64,000 bases of DNA, taken from Oligoflexia bacterium (lineage in GTDB: Bacteria > Bdellovibrionota > UBA1018). Positions 1-6,170 of this stretch are shown one piece after another. The position numbers and the translations under genes are program-made. The stretch spans positions 41,094 to 105,093 of the forward strand of contig CAITVN010000238.1 of assembly GCA_903895855.1 (NCBI GenBank). Reading direction: 5' to 3'. A model generated the notes under the pieces. That model saw only the letters and a program-made list of their open reading frames with translations, did no database searches and had not been told where the DNA came from. Each line of letters starts with the position of its first letter. The stretch's first letter is position 1.

Positions 1-1
1 A

Positions 2-274
2 CAAAATCGACTTCACTTGGGTCGAAACTCTGATCTCATTCGCAATCACCATTCGAATTGGAGAATTGAAGCGATCAAATCTCTCGACCGTGGCAAGGGT
101 GCTCAAGGCGGCGAGTCTTTGCATTACTCGGCGGTGGTGACTCTTTCACAAGCTGATGTTGTGCGATTGAAAGAACACTTCATTCGTTCACTCGAAGAAT
201 TCAGTCAGATTGTGGCAGCGTCGCCTGAAGAAACGGCACGAGCCATCACGCTTGATTTTTTTTCGCTAGATTGA
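2..274 (+). CDS. TIGR02147 family protein, C-terminal part
   Basis: The window opens inside this gene; the reading frame is open from base 2, so only about 90 C-terminal residues are visible. The motif HHSNWRIEAI followed by a helix-rich tail ending in DFFSLD lines up with the C-terminus of the complete TIGR02147 protein at 7917-8738 (HHNNWRVKAI ... DFFRL). TIGR02147 proteins are about 270 residues long, are common in Bdellovibrio-like genomes and are thought to be transcription regulators; no function has been firmly assigned. Nothing can be said about its promoter or start. Confidence 0.75.
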   Translation, partial: QNRLHLGRNSDLIRNHHSNWRIEAIKSLDRGKGAQGGESLHYSAVVTLSQADVVRLKEHFIRSLEEFSQIVAASPEETARAITLDFFSLD

Positions 275-339
275 ACTTAAACCAGCATCGTCCCCTGTAT
301 AGATAACAGATCGTCCTTGTTGCCGGGCGGAAATGTATT

Positions 340-771
340 TCATTTTCTCTCCCTCTCGGCGCCATCTACCCACATCAATACACGAGTATGATGGTGTCCG
401 TTAAAACCATGAAATAGATGACCCACCAATTTCAGCCTCTGACCAACCGACCTTCGGATGACAGCCTCAACGGCCTTGCCCGCCCAGGTTAACTGAAGAA
501 CCCTGACTCCGACTTCAGGTTCAGCATTACCGTCCGCATTGTTTTTTGCAAGTTGAACGTCAATCGCTACCGGGAGTCGCAAATACCACCCCCGCTCGAC
601 CTCATCACCGGCCTTGATACTATGGTATTCAGGCCGGCCTGGAAACGTCTGCTGTTCAATCACGCCAAAAACCTGCACATTTTCGGGCTCATAATGAGCC
701 ACACCAGTTGTTGCAACTACGACGGTTGGTGAAAGAACAGATAGACTGATAAGAACTAAAAATATCTTCAT
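340..771 (-). CDS. Exported DUF4431-like protein
   Basis: A 143-residue protein with a hydrophobic N-terminal signal sequence (MKIFLVLISLSVLSPTVVVA). After it comes a GVIEQQTFPGRPEYHSI block, a GDEVERGWYLRL block and, near the end, a GHLFHGFNGHHHTRVLMWV block. This order (TFPGxPxY, GDExE.xxYL, TGHHHTxVLL) is that of the DUF4431 family of small exported proteins of unknown function. It probably acts in the periplasm. It is monocistronic here and points away from the ATPase gene behind it. Family membership is recalled from motif patterns, not searched. Confidence 0.6.
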   Translation of the reverse strand: MKIFLVLISLSVLSPTVVVATTGVAHYEPENVQVFGVIEQQTFPGRPEYHSIKAGDEVERGWYLRLPVAIDVQLAKNNADGNAEPEVGVRVLQLTWAGKAVEAVIRRSVGQRLKLVGHLFHGFNGHHHTRVLMWVDGAERERK

Positions 772-1099
772 CTTTTACTCCCAGCCAGATTTGAGCTTCG
801 TGATGACGAAAGCATTATTTCCCAGTTTTGCCTGATGAACCCACTCTTCAGTTAGGTTTGCCATTTCAAAATCCCATATCGCGGGCCAAAGTCGGTTTCA
901 ACTTTGAAATCTTTTATTTTTTGATTGACTGAATTTTGGACGTTGTTTCTTCCGCTCTACTCGACTCAAACTTCACGGCTAACCTCTTTTGAACAAAAAT
1001 CGCTCAAATTCTCAGCAAAAAGGCTCTGAAGCGCACATAAAAAATAACCTACTTTTAGAAAGCCGCACAATTGGTAGCACAGCACTCAATTGAGTTCGC
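772..1099. other. Intergenic region without a gene
   Basis: No convincing coding frame. It must hold the promoter of the minus-strand DUF4431-like gene and the 3' end of the minus-strand ATPase gene. One detail stands out: ACCTACTTTTAG at 1047-1058 is the exact reverse complement of 2439-2450, so a 12-bp inverted repeat brackets the ATPase gene at 1100-2308. Whether this is a terminal repeat, an operator copy or chance cannot be told from one instance. Confidence 0.5.
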
Positions 1100-2308
1100 C
1101 TAGGCCAGCGCCCCCCAGGGTATGATTTGGACGTTGTCATGAAATCGTTGCGAGGTTGAAGAAAGCAAAAGTACTGGGTGGTAGATTTGATTGATCAATT
1201 GATTGTTGCGGGCGAGTGCCTTCTCAAAACTCTTAAAAATTTCAAGATCGCGTTTGTCGAATTTTTCTTTATACAACGCTTGTAGAGCTAAGCAAATTTT
1301 TTGGTTATCATCATCGACAACGAAAGAAAGGGTTGAGCCTTTTGTTGTTCTATAATAACTAAAACGCCTTTTTGAAGGGGCGGCCAGAAGAGCCCGCTTT
1401 GCGCTCAATTCTTGTAAAATCCAAGTTTCAAGCGCTCGTTGCTTTGAGGCCCCCAAGAATCGTGCGATTCCCGAATCACAAAGGTAGTAGCGGTCTTTGC
1501 CAGTACCAGAAATATGGGGTTTTAGTCGCTGTACGACGAAGAGAAGTTCAAGGCCTGCCAGGTGTTTTTCGACTACCTTTACTGAGGAGCCTACTTTTTT
1601 GCTGATATCACTAGCGATGGGATTTTCGATGGTAGCCACCAAGCGCAAAATTTCTCGCGCTAAGTCTGAGTCTAATCGACTTCTCGGAATTTGATGAATG
1701 TCACGATTACAGGTGAGACTCACCCAATCTTCAAAAAGCCCCTCACGTTCTTCGTCAGAGCGAACTGCAAAAATTCCGGGCATTCCGCCGCGTTCTAGCA
1801 TCTGCAAAACGGATTCAAGTCCGACCCGAGGTTCACTAAAAAGTATTCCGTGCAGGTCGCCCGTCTTGTGAGCAAGCTCACAGCACTCGCCGACCGTCAT
1901 AGGGTACAGGCGTAGCCGACTCAAGCGACCCGTGAGTGATTCTTGAATTCGAAATTGGTGCGAAAATTCAGTTGAACCCAATAAAACGTAGCGGCCAGGC
2001 GAAGGGTCTTCGTCGACCCGCACCTTAATCGCGTCGAAAATTTGGGGCACTTTCTGCGCTTCATCGATCACAAGAGGGCTCGCCTGAGACCGTTCTGCCA
2101 AAAATAGGTCTGGGTTTGCGCTTGCAAAGGTTCTTGTTTCAGCGAGGTCAAAGCGTTCAAGTTTGAGATTGGGGTGTGTGGCTTTTAGAAAGTGAGTGGT
2201 CAGAAAGCTTTTGCCGCATTGCCTGGGGCCTTGCACGGCCACGACCCGCGCAAATTTGAGTTTCTTCTCTAATTTTGAAAAAGCATACCGTCGTCGAAAA
2301 TGGGGCAT
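1100..2308 (-). CDS. AAA_14/DUF4143 family ATPase with degenerate nuclease-like tail
   Basis: 402 residues. The N-terminal P-loop ATPase has Walker A GPRQCGKS (about residues 27-34), Walker B PLVIDEAQKV and a sensor-like YVLLGSTEF. A winged-helix region follows, then a DUF4143-type C-terminus. In relatives the C-terminus has an (L/V)DFV ... (I)EVK core resembling a PD-(D/E)xK nuclease; here the matching segment reads LSFVVDDDNQKICLALQAL, so the acidic and EVK residues seem lost. The function of these solitary ATPases is unknown; they spread horizontally. The ATG at 2306-2308 lies in one arm of an imperfect inverted repeat. It stands alone on its strand beside a remnant of a related gene. Confidence 0.8.
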   Translation of the reverse strand: MPHFRRRYAFSKLEKKLKFARVVAVQGPRQCGKSFLTTHFLKATHPNLKLERFDLAETRTFASANPDLFLAERSQASPLVIDEAQKVPQIFDAIKVRVDEDPSPGRYVLLGSTEFSHQFRIQESLTGRLSRLRLYPMTVGECCELAHKTGDLHGILFSEPRVGLESVLQMLERGGMPGIFAVRSDEEREGLFEDWVSLTCNRDIHQIPRSRLDSDLAREILRLVATIENPIASDISKKVGSSVKVVEKHLAGLELLFVVQRLKPHISGTGKDRYYLCDSGIARFLGASKQRALETWILQELSAKRALLAAPSKRRFSYYRTTKGSTLSFVVDDDNQKICLALQALYKEKFDKRDLEIFKSFEKALARNNQLINQIYHPVLLLSSTSQRFHDNVQIIPWGALA

Positions 2309-2340
2309 ATGAACCTCACACCGGTCTAATTATATCCCAT
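2300..2340 (-). promoter_or_regulatory. Inverted repeat over the ATPase start, with a -10-like TATAAT
   Basis: On the minus strand ATGGGATAT (2332-2340) is followed by ATATGCCCCAT (2300-2310), which contains the start codon. The arms ATGGG-ATAT and ATAT-(GC)CCCAT are complementary apart from a two-base insertion. The upstream arm overlaps TATAATT, a good -10 element. A protein binding here would block both promoter and start codon. The repeat is imperfect, so this is a candidate only. Confidence 0.35.
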
Positions 2341-2435
2341 AATGGCAAAAAAATGGAAGGGTATACTGGTTTTGGCGGTAAAAAGAGAAGCTACGACGTC
2401 CAAGCGAGCAAAAAGGGAGGCCGCACCAATCAGAC

Positions 2436-2474
2436 TGCCTAAAAGTAGGTATTGTATTGCCTAAATCTAGGCAG
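2436..2474 (+). promoter_or_regulatory. Tandem palindromes CCTA-N4-TAGG upstream of the ATPase remnant
   Basis: Two copies of a dyad, CCTAAAAGTAGG (2439-2450) and CCTAAATCTAGG (2461-2472), each preceded by TG, repeat with a period of 22 bp, about two helical turns. They lie 9-12 bases upstream of the remnant ATPase reading frame at 2484. The pair has the form of a cooperative operator, and its architecture matches doubled palindromes in front of other cassette genes in this window. Confidence 0.55.
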
Positions 2475-2483
2475 TATACTTAA

Positions 2484-2802
2484 GTGATCGAAATGTTTTG
2501 GGAAAAATCAAATTGGGAGTCTAACGGTGAACACCTCACTCGCGTAATGGAGATGCCGTTTCGTCGAGAGTTGCCCAAAGTTGAGATCAGCAAAGGTCTC
2601 TACGTGATTCGAGGCCCCAGACAAGTGGGCAAATCGTCATGGTTGAAAACGTTACTCAGTCAAACGATTCAGGAGCACTCAGGCAAAGACTGTTTCTATG
2701 AGTCGTGTGAAGAAATAGAAGATTACCGGCACCGTGGTGGTCTTCAACGTTGACAGTCTTCGGAAGCATTTGCATTCTCGGTTTAGCTATTCGATAGAAT
2801 AG
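2484..2802 (+). pseudogene. Internally deleted remnant of an AAA_14-type ATPase gene
   Basis: The first 75 or so codons encode the N-terminus of an ATPase close to the one at 3659-4969: the P-loop reads LYVIRGPRQVGKSSWLKTLL against FISIRGPRQFGKSTWLEGQL. The frame then leaves the family and stops at 2753. Another frame through 2730-2802 reads GTVVVFNVDSLRKHLHSRF and then a stop, which looks like the C-terminus of such an ATPase. The simplest reading is one ATPase gene that lost about 1 kb internally. Its doubled palindrome upstream survives. The C-terminal assignment is less certain than the N-terminal one. Confidence 0.6.
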
Positions 2803-2811
2803 GCCATCAAG

Positions 2812-3392
2812 ATGAATAAGAAGGTAATTGAAATTATTGCGGGCCCGAATGGTAGCGGAAAATCTACCTTCGCTGAATCGTACTTCTCGAAAAAAAAGTT
2901 CGTCAATTTATTAATCCTAACATCATTGCCGCGGGTCTATCACCGACGAATAGTGAACAGGCGGCTTTTCAGGCGGGCAGGTTGATGTTGACGACAATTA
3001 AAGAGTCGCTAAAAAATGTCGAGAGTTTTGGTTTTGAGTCTACTCTGTCTGGTAAAACGTGGATTCCAATTTTGCGTGAGGCCCAAACTAGAGGCTACGA
3101 GATCGTTATCTATTTTTTGTACTTAGAAAAGGTCGCTGAAAATATTCGTCGCATTAAGATTCGCGTGGCTCAAGGGGGGCATTCAATTCCGGCTGAGACT
3201 GTGCGGCGAAGGCATCCCAGGGTTTTCGAAAATTTCTGGACACTTTCTCGGCCGCTATCTTCGAATTGGTTAATTGTCAATAATTCGGGAAAATCGCCAA
3301 AACAGATTCACAATAAAAAAACTTTCTCGGCTTTGTTGCCAAGAGATCAAACTCGTTTTGAAGTGAACTTCTTAAAAGGGCTCATCAAATGA
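2812..3392 (+). pseudogene. Zeta-like toxin kinase, frameshifted in an A8 run
   Basis: The ATG at 2812 starts a frame with a P-loop IIAGPNGSGKSTFAESYF, typical of zeta-toxin-like kinases. The frame goes wrong after a run of eight A (2890-2897). With one more A the next residues would be FINPNIIAAGLSPTNSEQAA, and the rest, FGFESTLSG, VAQGGHSIPAETVRRRHPR and FENFW, is intact to 3392, about 194 residues in all. Zeta-type kinases phosphorylate UDP-sugars or other small substrates and act as toxins. The gene may be inactive, may be rescued by slippage on the A run, or may reflect a homopolymer sequencing error. Its stop overlaps the next start as ATGA. Confidence 0.65.
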
Positions 3393-3565
3393 ATAAAAGA
3401 GATGAGAAAATTATTCAGGCAGCCCTCGATGACATGCCTCGTATCGTTGCCCAAAAAAGACGGCGCGCCAAAGCGCGAAAGATTTTTGTAGAAAAGACAT
3501 TCGGAAAGTTCGTGCGCGAAATTGAGAGAGAAAAGAAGCGCGCTGAATTGAAGAAGAAAGCGTGA
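3389..3565 (+). CDS. Small basic protein, candidate partner of the zeta-like toxin
   Basis: 58 residues, starting in an ATGA overlap with the zeta-like gene, so translation is likely coupled. The sequence is highly charged, with many Lys, Arg and Glu (QKRRRAKARKIFVEKTFGKF, then an E/K-rich helix), and is predicted helical. Small helical proteins encoded directly next to zeta-like kinases are often their antitoxins, although in the classical system the antitoxin gene comes first. No family recognised; the role rests on position and size. Confidence 0.5.
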   Translation: MNKRDEKIIQAALDDMPRIVAQKRRRAKARKIFVEKTFGKFVREIEREKKRAELKKKA

Positions 3566-3622
3566 GCCCGTTTTAACTTATTAGTGTTTTCGGTTTTGAT
3601 TGAAACCTTCGTCAAAACGCAG

Positions 3623-3656
3623 AAGTCCCTCGCCTACCAAGGCATTGAATTTGAGC
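3623..3656. repeat. Hairpin-type cassette-boundary repeat, diverged copy 1
   Basis: A 34-base stretch that matches the left half of the repeat at 6057-6126 at 28 of 34 positions (core CCCTCGCC, then TTGAA.TTGAGC). It sits directly after the stop of the minus-strand ATPase gene at 3659. The right half of the repeat, including the second stem arm, is missing. Copies 1 and 2 therefore bracket the ATPase gene and copies 2 and 3 bracket the AbiE-like pair. Confidence 0.45.
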
Positions 3657-3658
3657 CT

Positions 3659-4969
3659 CTAGAGACCTAAAAGAAACTCATCAATTGTCACCCCCCTGGT
3701 CTGGAGACCCTCAAATTTGGAGGTTCCAATCACCTGAAGTTTGGCCTGTCGACCAAAGACTTTTGAAAACCATGAAAACTCAAGGGCCGACGTTTGACCA
3801 CGCTTGACTTCGATAAAATGCGAATCATCAATCACGAAATCAAGCTCGTGGTCAGGGCTCTGCCAATAATCTAGAGATTCGGCCAAATCGCCCGAGGCAA
3901 TTGCAGATCGACGAAAAAGCTCTTGGGCTACGAGCCACTCCAAAAATTTCGCCTGCTCAGTCTCTTTGAGTGAGTCGAAGTCGTCAATCGTTCGCATTTG
4001 CTGATCGTACCAACTCAGGGCTACCAAAGTATTGGTGAAACGAAACTGGCAGGGAAATCGAGCAATTGAAACTTTCTTATTATGATCGTATCTGAATCCC
4101 GGGGCCACAACCATGAGGTCTTGCAGTAACTGCACGTAACCCTGGGCTACCGTGTTATTGGCAAGGCCAGCATCGCGTGCCAGGCTCGAATAGCCAAACG
4201 GTGTACCGCCGGCGCGAAAAATGATTTGCAGAATCTTCTTTAGGGTTGAGCGGCTTCTGTCGGCCGCGGCGACCTCGCCTTGAATCCATTCACGGGTTAA
4301 AGTCACGAGATATTCCGGAATTTTCTTGTTGATAATCAACTCTGATGCAGCAATGGGACTACCACCCGTTAAGAGATACGCTTTCCAGGATTGGGCTCCG
4401 AAAATCGGTTTAGCGTGTCGTTCGAATATTTTATAGCTCATGGGTGTAAAAATATACTGGGTGCGCTCTAACTTACCCTTGCGGCCAGGGAGTCGTTCGT
4501 GCCCCCTTCGAAGATCGAGCGCCTTTGAGCCTGTCGTGACAATCAAGAGATCTCGAATTTCGCCCGCATCGGCCAGACGTTTGATCGAAGTCTCCCATTT
4601 GTCGACGGTCGTAATTTCGTCGATAAAAAGGCGCTTGAGTTTTGCCTTTGGCGAAAAGGCGGCGAGCAGTTCGCGAATTTTTTCGCTGAGGTCTTGGTGA
4701 CTCGTGAGTTCGTCACCATTGAGGTAAAAACTTGAAGCTGGCCCATTCTCTAGGGCTGAAGTCCGAAGCTGACCTTCAAGCCAGGTGCTTTTGCCAAACT
4801 GCCTGGGGCCTCGAATTGAAATGAAGCCAGGCTGTTTGGGTAGATTTTTGAGACCGAAATCGACTTCAAATTTCAACGGTTGTAGGCTCAGGTTTTCAAG
4901 TCTAGGAAAAAGCCCCAGGTGGTTGAGTTCGCCAAGAGCCAAAAAGCGGTTCATTTCATTAACGTTCAT
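3659..4969 (-). CDS. AAA_14/DUF4143 family ATPase with intact PD-(D/E)xK-like core
   Basis: 436 residues. P-loop FISIRGPRQFGKST lies at about 48-61, Walker B is RLFIDEITTV, and LLIVTTGSKALDLRRG follows as the sensor region. The middle contains a winged-helix segment (GYSSLARDAGLANNTVAQGY). The C-terminus has ELDFVIDDSHFIEVKRG, an intact D ... E-x-K core of the nuclease-like fold, unlike the ATPase at 1100-2308. The biological role of this family is not established. The ATG (4967-4969) lies inside the second of two 17-bp direct repeats, which argues for self-regulation. The gene is solitary and flanked by related hairpin repeats. Confidence 0.8.
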   Translation of the reverse strand: MNVNEMNRFLALGELNHLGLFPRLENLSLQPLKFEVDFGLKNLPKQPGFISIRGPRQFGKSTWLEGQLRTSALENGPASSFYLNGDELTSHQDLSEKIRELLAAFSPKAKLKRLFIDEITTVDKWETSIKRLADAGEIRDLLIVTTGSKALDLRRGHERLPGRKGKLERTQYIFTPMSYKIFERHAKPIFGAQSWKAYLLTGGSPIAASELIINKKIPEYLVTLTREWIQGEVAAADRSRSTLKKILQIIFRAGGTPFGYSSLARDAGLANNTVAQGYVQLLQDLMVVAPGFRYDHNKKVSIARFPCQFRFTNTLVALSWYDQQMRTIDDFDSLKETEQAKFLEWLVAQELFRRSAIASGDLAESLDYWQSPDHELDFVIDDSHFIEVKRGQTSALEFSWFSKVFGRQAKLQVIGTSKFEGLQTRGVTIDEFLLGL

Positions 4970-5001
4970 ACCGTTAGTGTATCAAACGTTTATAACGTTA
5001 G
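4961..5001 (-). promoter_or_regulatory. Tandem 17-bp repeats covering the ATPase start codon
   Basis: Forward-strand copies AACGTTCATACCGTTAG (4961-4977) and AACGTTTATAACGTTAG (4985-5001) match at 15 of 17 positions with a 24-bp period. Each is a near-palindrome built from AACGTT-type half sites. The start codon of the minus-strand ATPase (4967-4969) is within the first-listed copy. A regulator bound here would cover the ribosome start region. The likely binder is the ATPase's own winged helix, but that is inference. Confidence 0.65.
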
Positions 5002-5015
5002 TCAATTGCTCGTAA

Positions 5016-5085
5016 AAAGCCCCTCGCCTGCTCAGTCTTTTAACTTGAGCTGCGAAGGGCTTCTTGCGATTGGGGGGGGGGCTCG
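5016..5085. repeat. 70-bp hairpin repeat, copy 2
   Basis: Aligns base for base with 6057-6126 (63 of 70 identical, no gaps). It contains arms AAGCCCCTCGC and GCGAAGGGCTT that pair apart from one C-A mismatch, an inner stem, and a G-rich right edge (ten G here). It separates the divergent ATPase and AbiE-like modules. It could be a terminator, a dispersed extragenic repeat or a recombination site. Confidence 0.7.
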
Positions 5086-5151
5086 TCTTGAGCTTTCAAT
5101 GACCAAAGGTTGGGTTTCAGGGCACGACCCACGCTTCAAAAAACCAATTTG

Positions 5152-5190
5152 ACTCTTTTTATTAGTCATATTACTCTTTAAAAGAGTCAT
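5152..5190 (+). promoter_or_regulatory. Tandem palindromes abutting the AbiEi-like start codon
   Basis: ACTCTTTTTATTAGTCAT (5152-5169) and ACTCTTTAAAAGAGTCAT (5173-5190) repeat with a 21-bp period, 14 of 18 identical. The second contains a perfect palindrome ACTCTTT-A-AAAGAGT (5173-5187) that ends one base before the ATG at 5189. AbiEi-type antitoxins repress their own operons by binding inverted repeats, so this is a good operator candidate. Confidence 0.65.
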
Positions 5191-5524
5191 GATTATATCA
5201 GCCCTTTTTGGAAGTGAAACCGCCGAGAAAGCCCTCCTCTACTTAGAGAACTACGGCTCCGGCTATCCCAGGGGGATCGCAAGAACCTTTGGTTTGGCGG
5301 TCGGACAAATCCAAAAGCAACTCGAAAAGTTCGAGCGTGAAGGAGTTCTTGCGAGCCGACTCGTTGGGCGTACTCGCGTCTATGAGTGGAATCCCAGATG
5401 CTTCTATCTCGCTGAATTAAGAGGAATACTTAGCAAATCACTCAAACAGCTGCCACCGCCGATTATCGAGAAATTCTTCAGAGAACGCACTCGCCCTAGA
5501 AAAAAGGGGAAACCCCTTTTATGA
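5189..5524 (+). CDS. Winged-helix repressor/antitoxin, AbiEi-like position
   Basis: 111 residues. The N-terminal 65 residues look like a winged helix-turn-helix: IARTFGLAVGQIQKQLEKFEREGVLASRLVGRTRVYEWNP contains the recognition helix and a wing. The C-terminus is basic (RERTRPRKKGK). The stop overlaps the ATG of the nucleotidyltransferase gene as ATGA. A winged-helix gene directly coupled to a nucleotidyltransferase is the arrangement of type IV AbiE toxin-antitoxin systems, although the sequence is too short to be a canonical AbiEi. Tandem palindromes at its start suggest autorepression. Confidence 0.65.
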   Translation: MIISALFGSETAEKALLYLENYGSGYPRGIARTFGLAVGQIQKQLEKFEREGVLASRLVGRTRVYEWNPRCFYLAELRGILSKSLKQLPPPIIEKFFRERTRPRKKGKPLL

Positions 5525-6057
5525 GCGCGATTTCAGAAATAACTTCACTAGAAGAAATGGGAGCGATCGTCTGCCAGGCGTTAAAAAATCGGGATGTCGA
5601 AGCGTTTCTTTCGGGTGGCGCCGTTGTTTCAATTTATACTCAAAACAAATACGAAAGCTTCGACTTAGATTTTATTACCTTTGGCGACCGTAAAAAGATT
5701 AAGATAATCATGGAAGAACTTGGCTTTAAGCAGGACAAGTCGAGATTCTTTATCCACCCAAGTTCCAAATATTTTGTCGAGTTTCCGGGCACAAGCGTCG
5801 CAATCGGCGATCAAGCAATCACCGAGTTTGCGGAGCGAAAAACTGGGACCGAAGTATTGCGATTATTGACACCCACAGATTGCATCAAAGATCGCCTTGC
5901 TTCATATATTCACTGGAAAGATCAACAAGCCTTAGATCAGGCCGTATGGGTAGCGAAATCCCAACCGTTCAATAGAGTAAAGGTTCAGGATTTTTGCACG
6001 AAAGAAGGAAATCGAGCAGCCTACGATGACTTCGCAAGTCGCCTTCGTGAAAAGTGA
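5521..6057 (+). CDS. AbiEii-like nucleotidyltransferase (toxin candidate)
   Basis: 178 residues. The segment FLSGGAVVSIY ... ESFDLDFITF carries the GG ... (S)xDxD signature of the nucleotidyltransferase fold; the two acidic residues in DLDF would bind the metal. TPTDCIKDRLASYIHWKDQQALDQAVWVA follows, typical of the C-terminal helices of AbiEii/MNT-type proteins. In AbiE systems this protein is a toxin that modifies tRNA or other targets with nucleotides. Translation is coupled to the winged-helix gene upstream. The gene ends at the first base of hairpin repeat copy 3. Confidence 0.65.
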   Translation: MSAISEITSLEEMGAIVCQALKNRDVEAFLSGGAVVSIYTQNKYESFDLDFITFGDRKKIKIIMEELGFKQDKSRFFIHPSSKYFVEFPGTSVAIGDQAITEFAERKTGTEVLRLLTPTDCIKDRLASYIHWKDQQALDQAVWVAKSQPFNRVKVQDFCTKEGNRAAYDDFASRLREK

Positions 6058-6126
6058 AAGCCCCTCGCCCGCCAAGTCTTTGAACTTGAGCTGCGAAGGG
6101 CTTCTTGCGATTGAGAGGGGGGCTAG
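6057..6126. repeat. 70-bp hairpin repeat, copy 3
   Basis: Second well-conserved copy of the 5016-5085 repeat. The arms AAGCCCCTCGC and GCGAAGGGCTT enclose an inner stem CAAGT/ACTTG with a 6-base loop. The inner stem of copy 2 has a different but still paired sequence, so the fold seems to be kept. It lies directly after the AbiEii-like gene and before a convergent gene, where a terminator would be useful; no long T run follows the stem. Confidence 0.7.
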
Positions 6127-6170
6127 AACTCAATTTGAGAGCGAAAATCGCTATTAGAGACGGTTGAAGC

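Noticed and set aside
4919..5152. Open frame running through the ATPase start region and hairpin repeat copy 2
   Set aside because: It overlaps the ATPase gene, its operator and the repeat, and its protein has no recognisable features.
5016..6126. Integron attC sites around gene cassettes
   Set aside because: The repeats form hairpins, but no GTTRRRY/RYYYAAC core pair or integrase gene is seen, and gene orientation is mixed.
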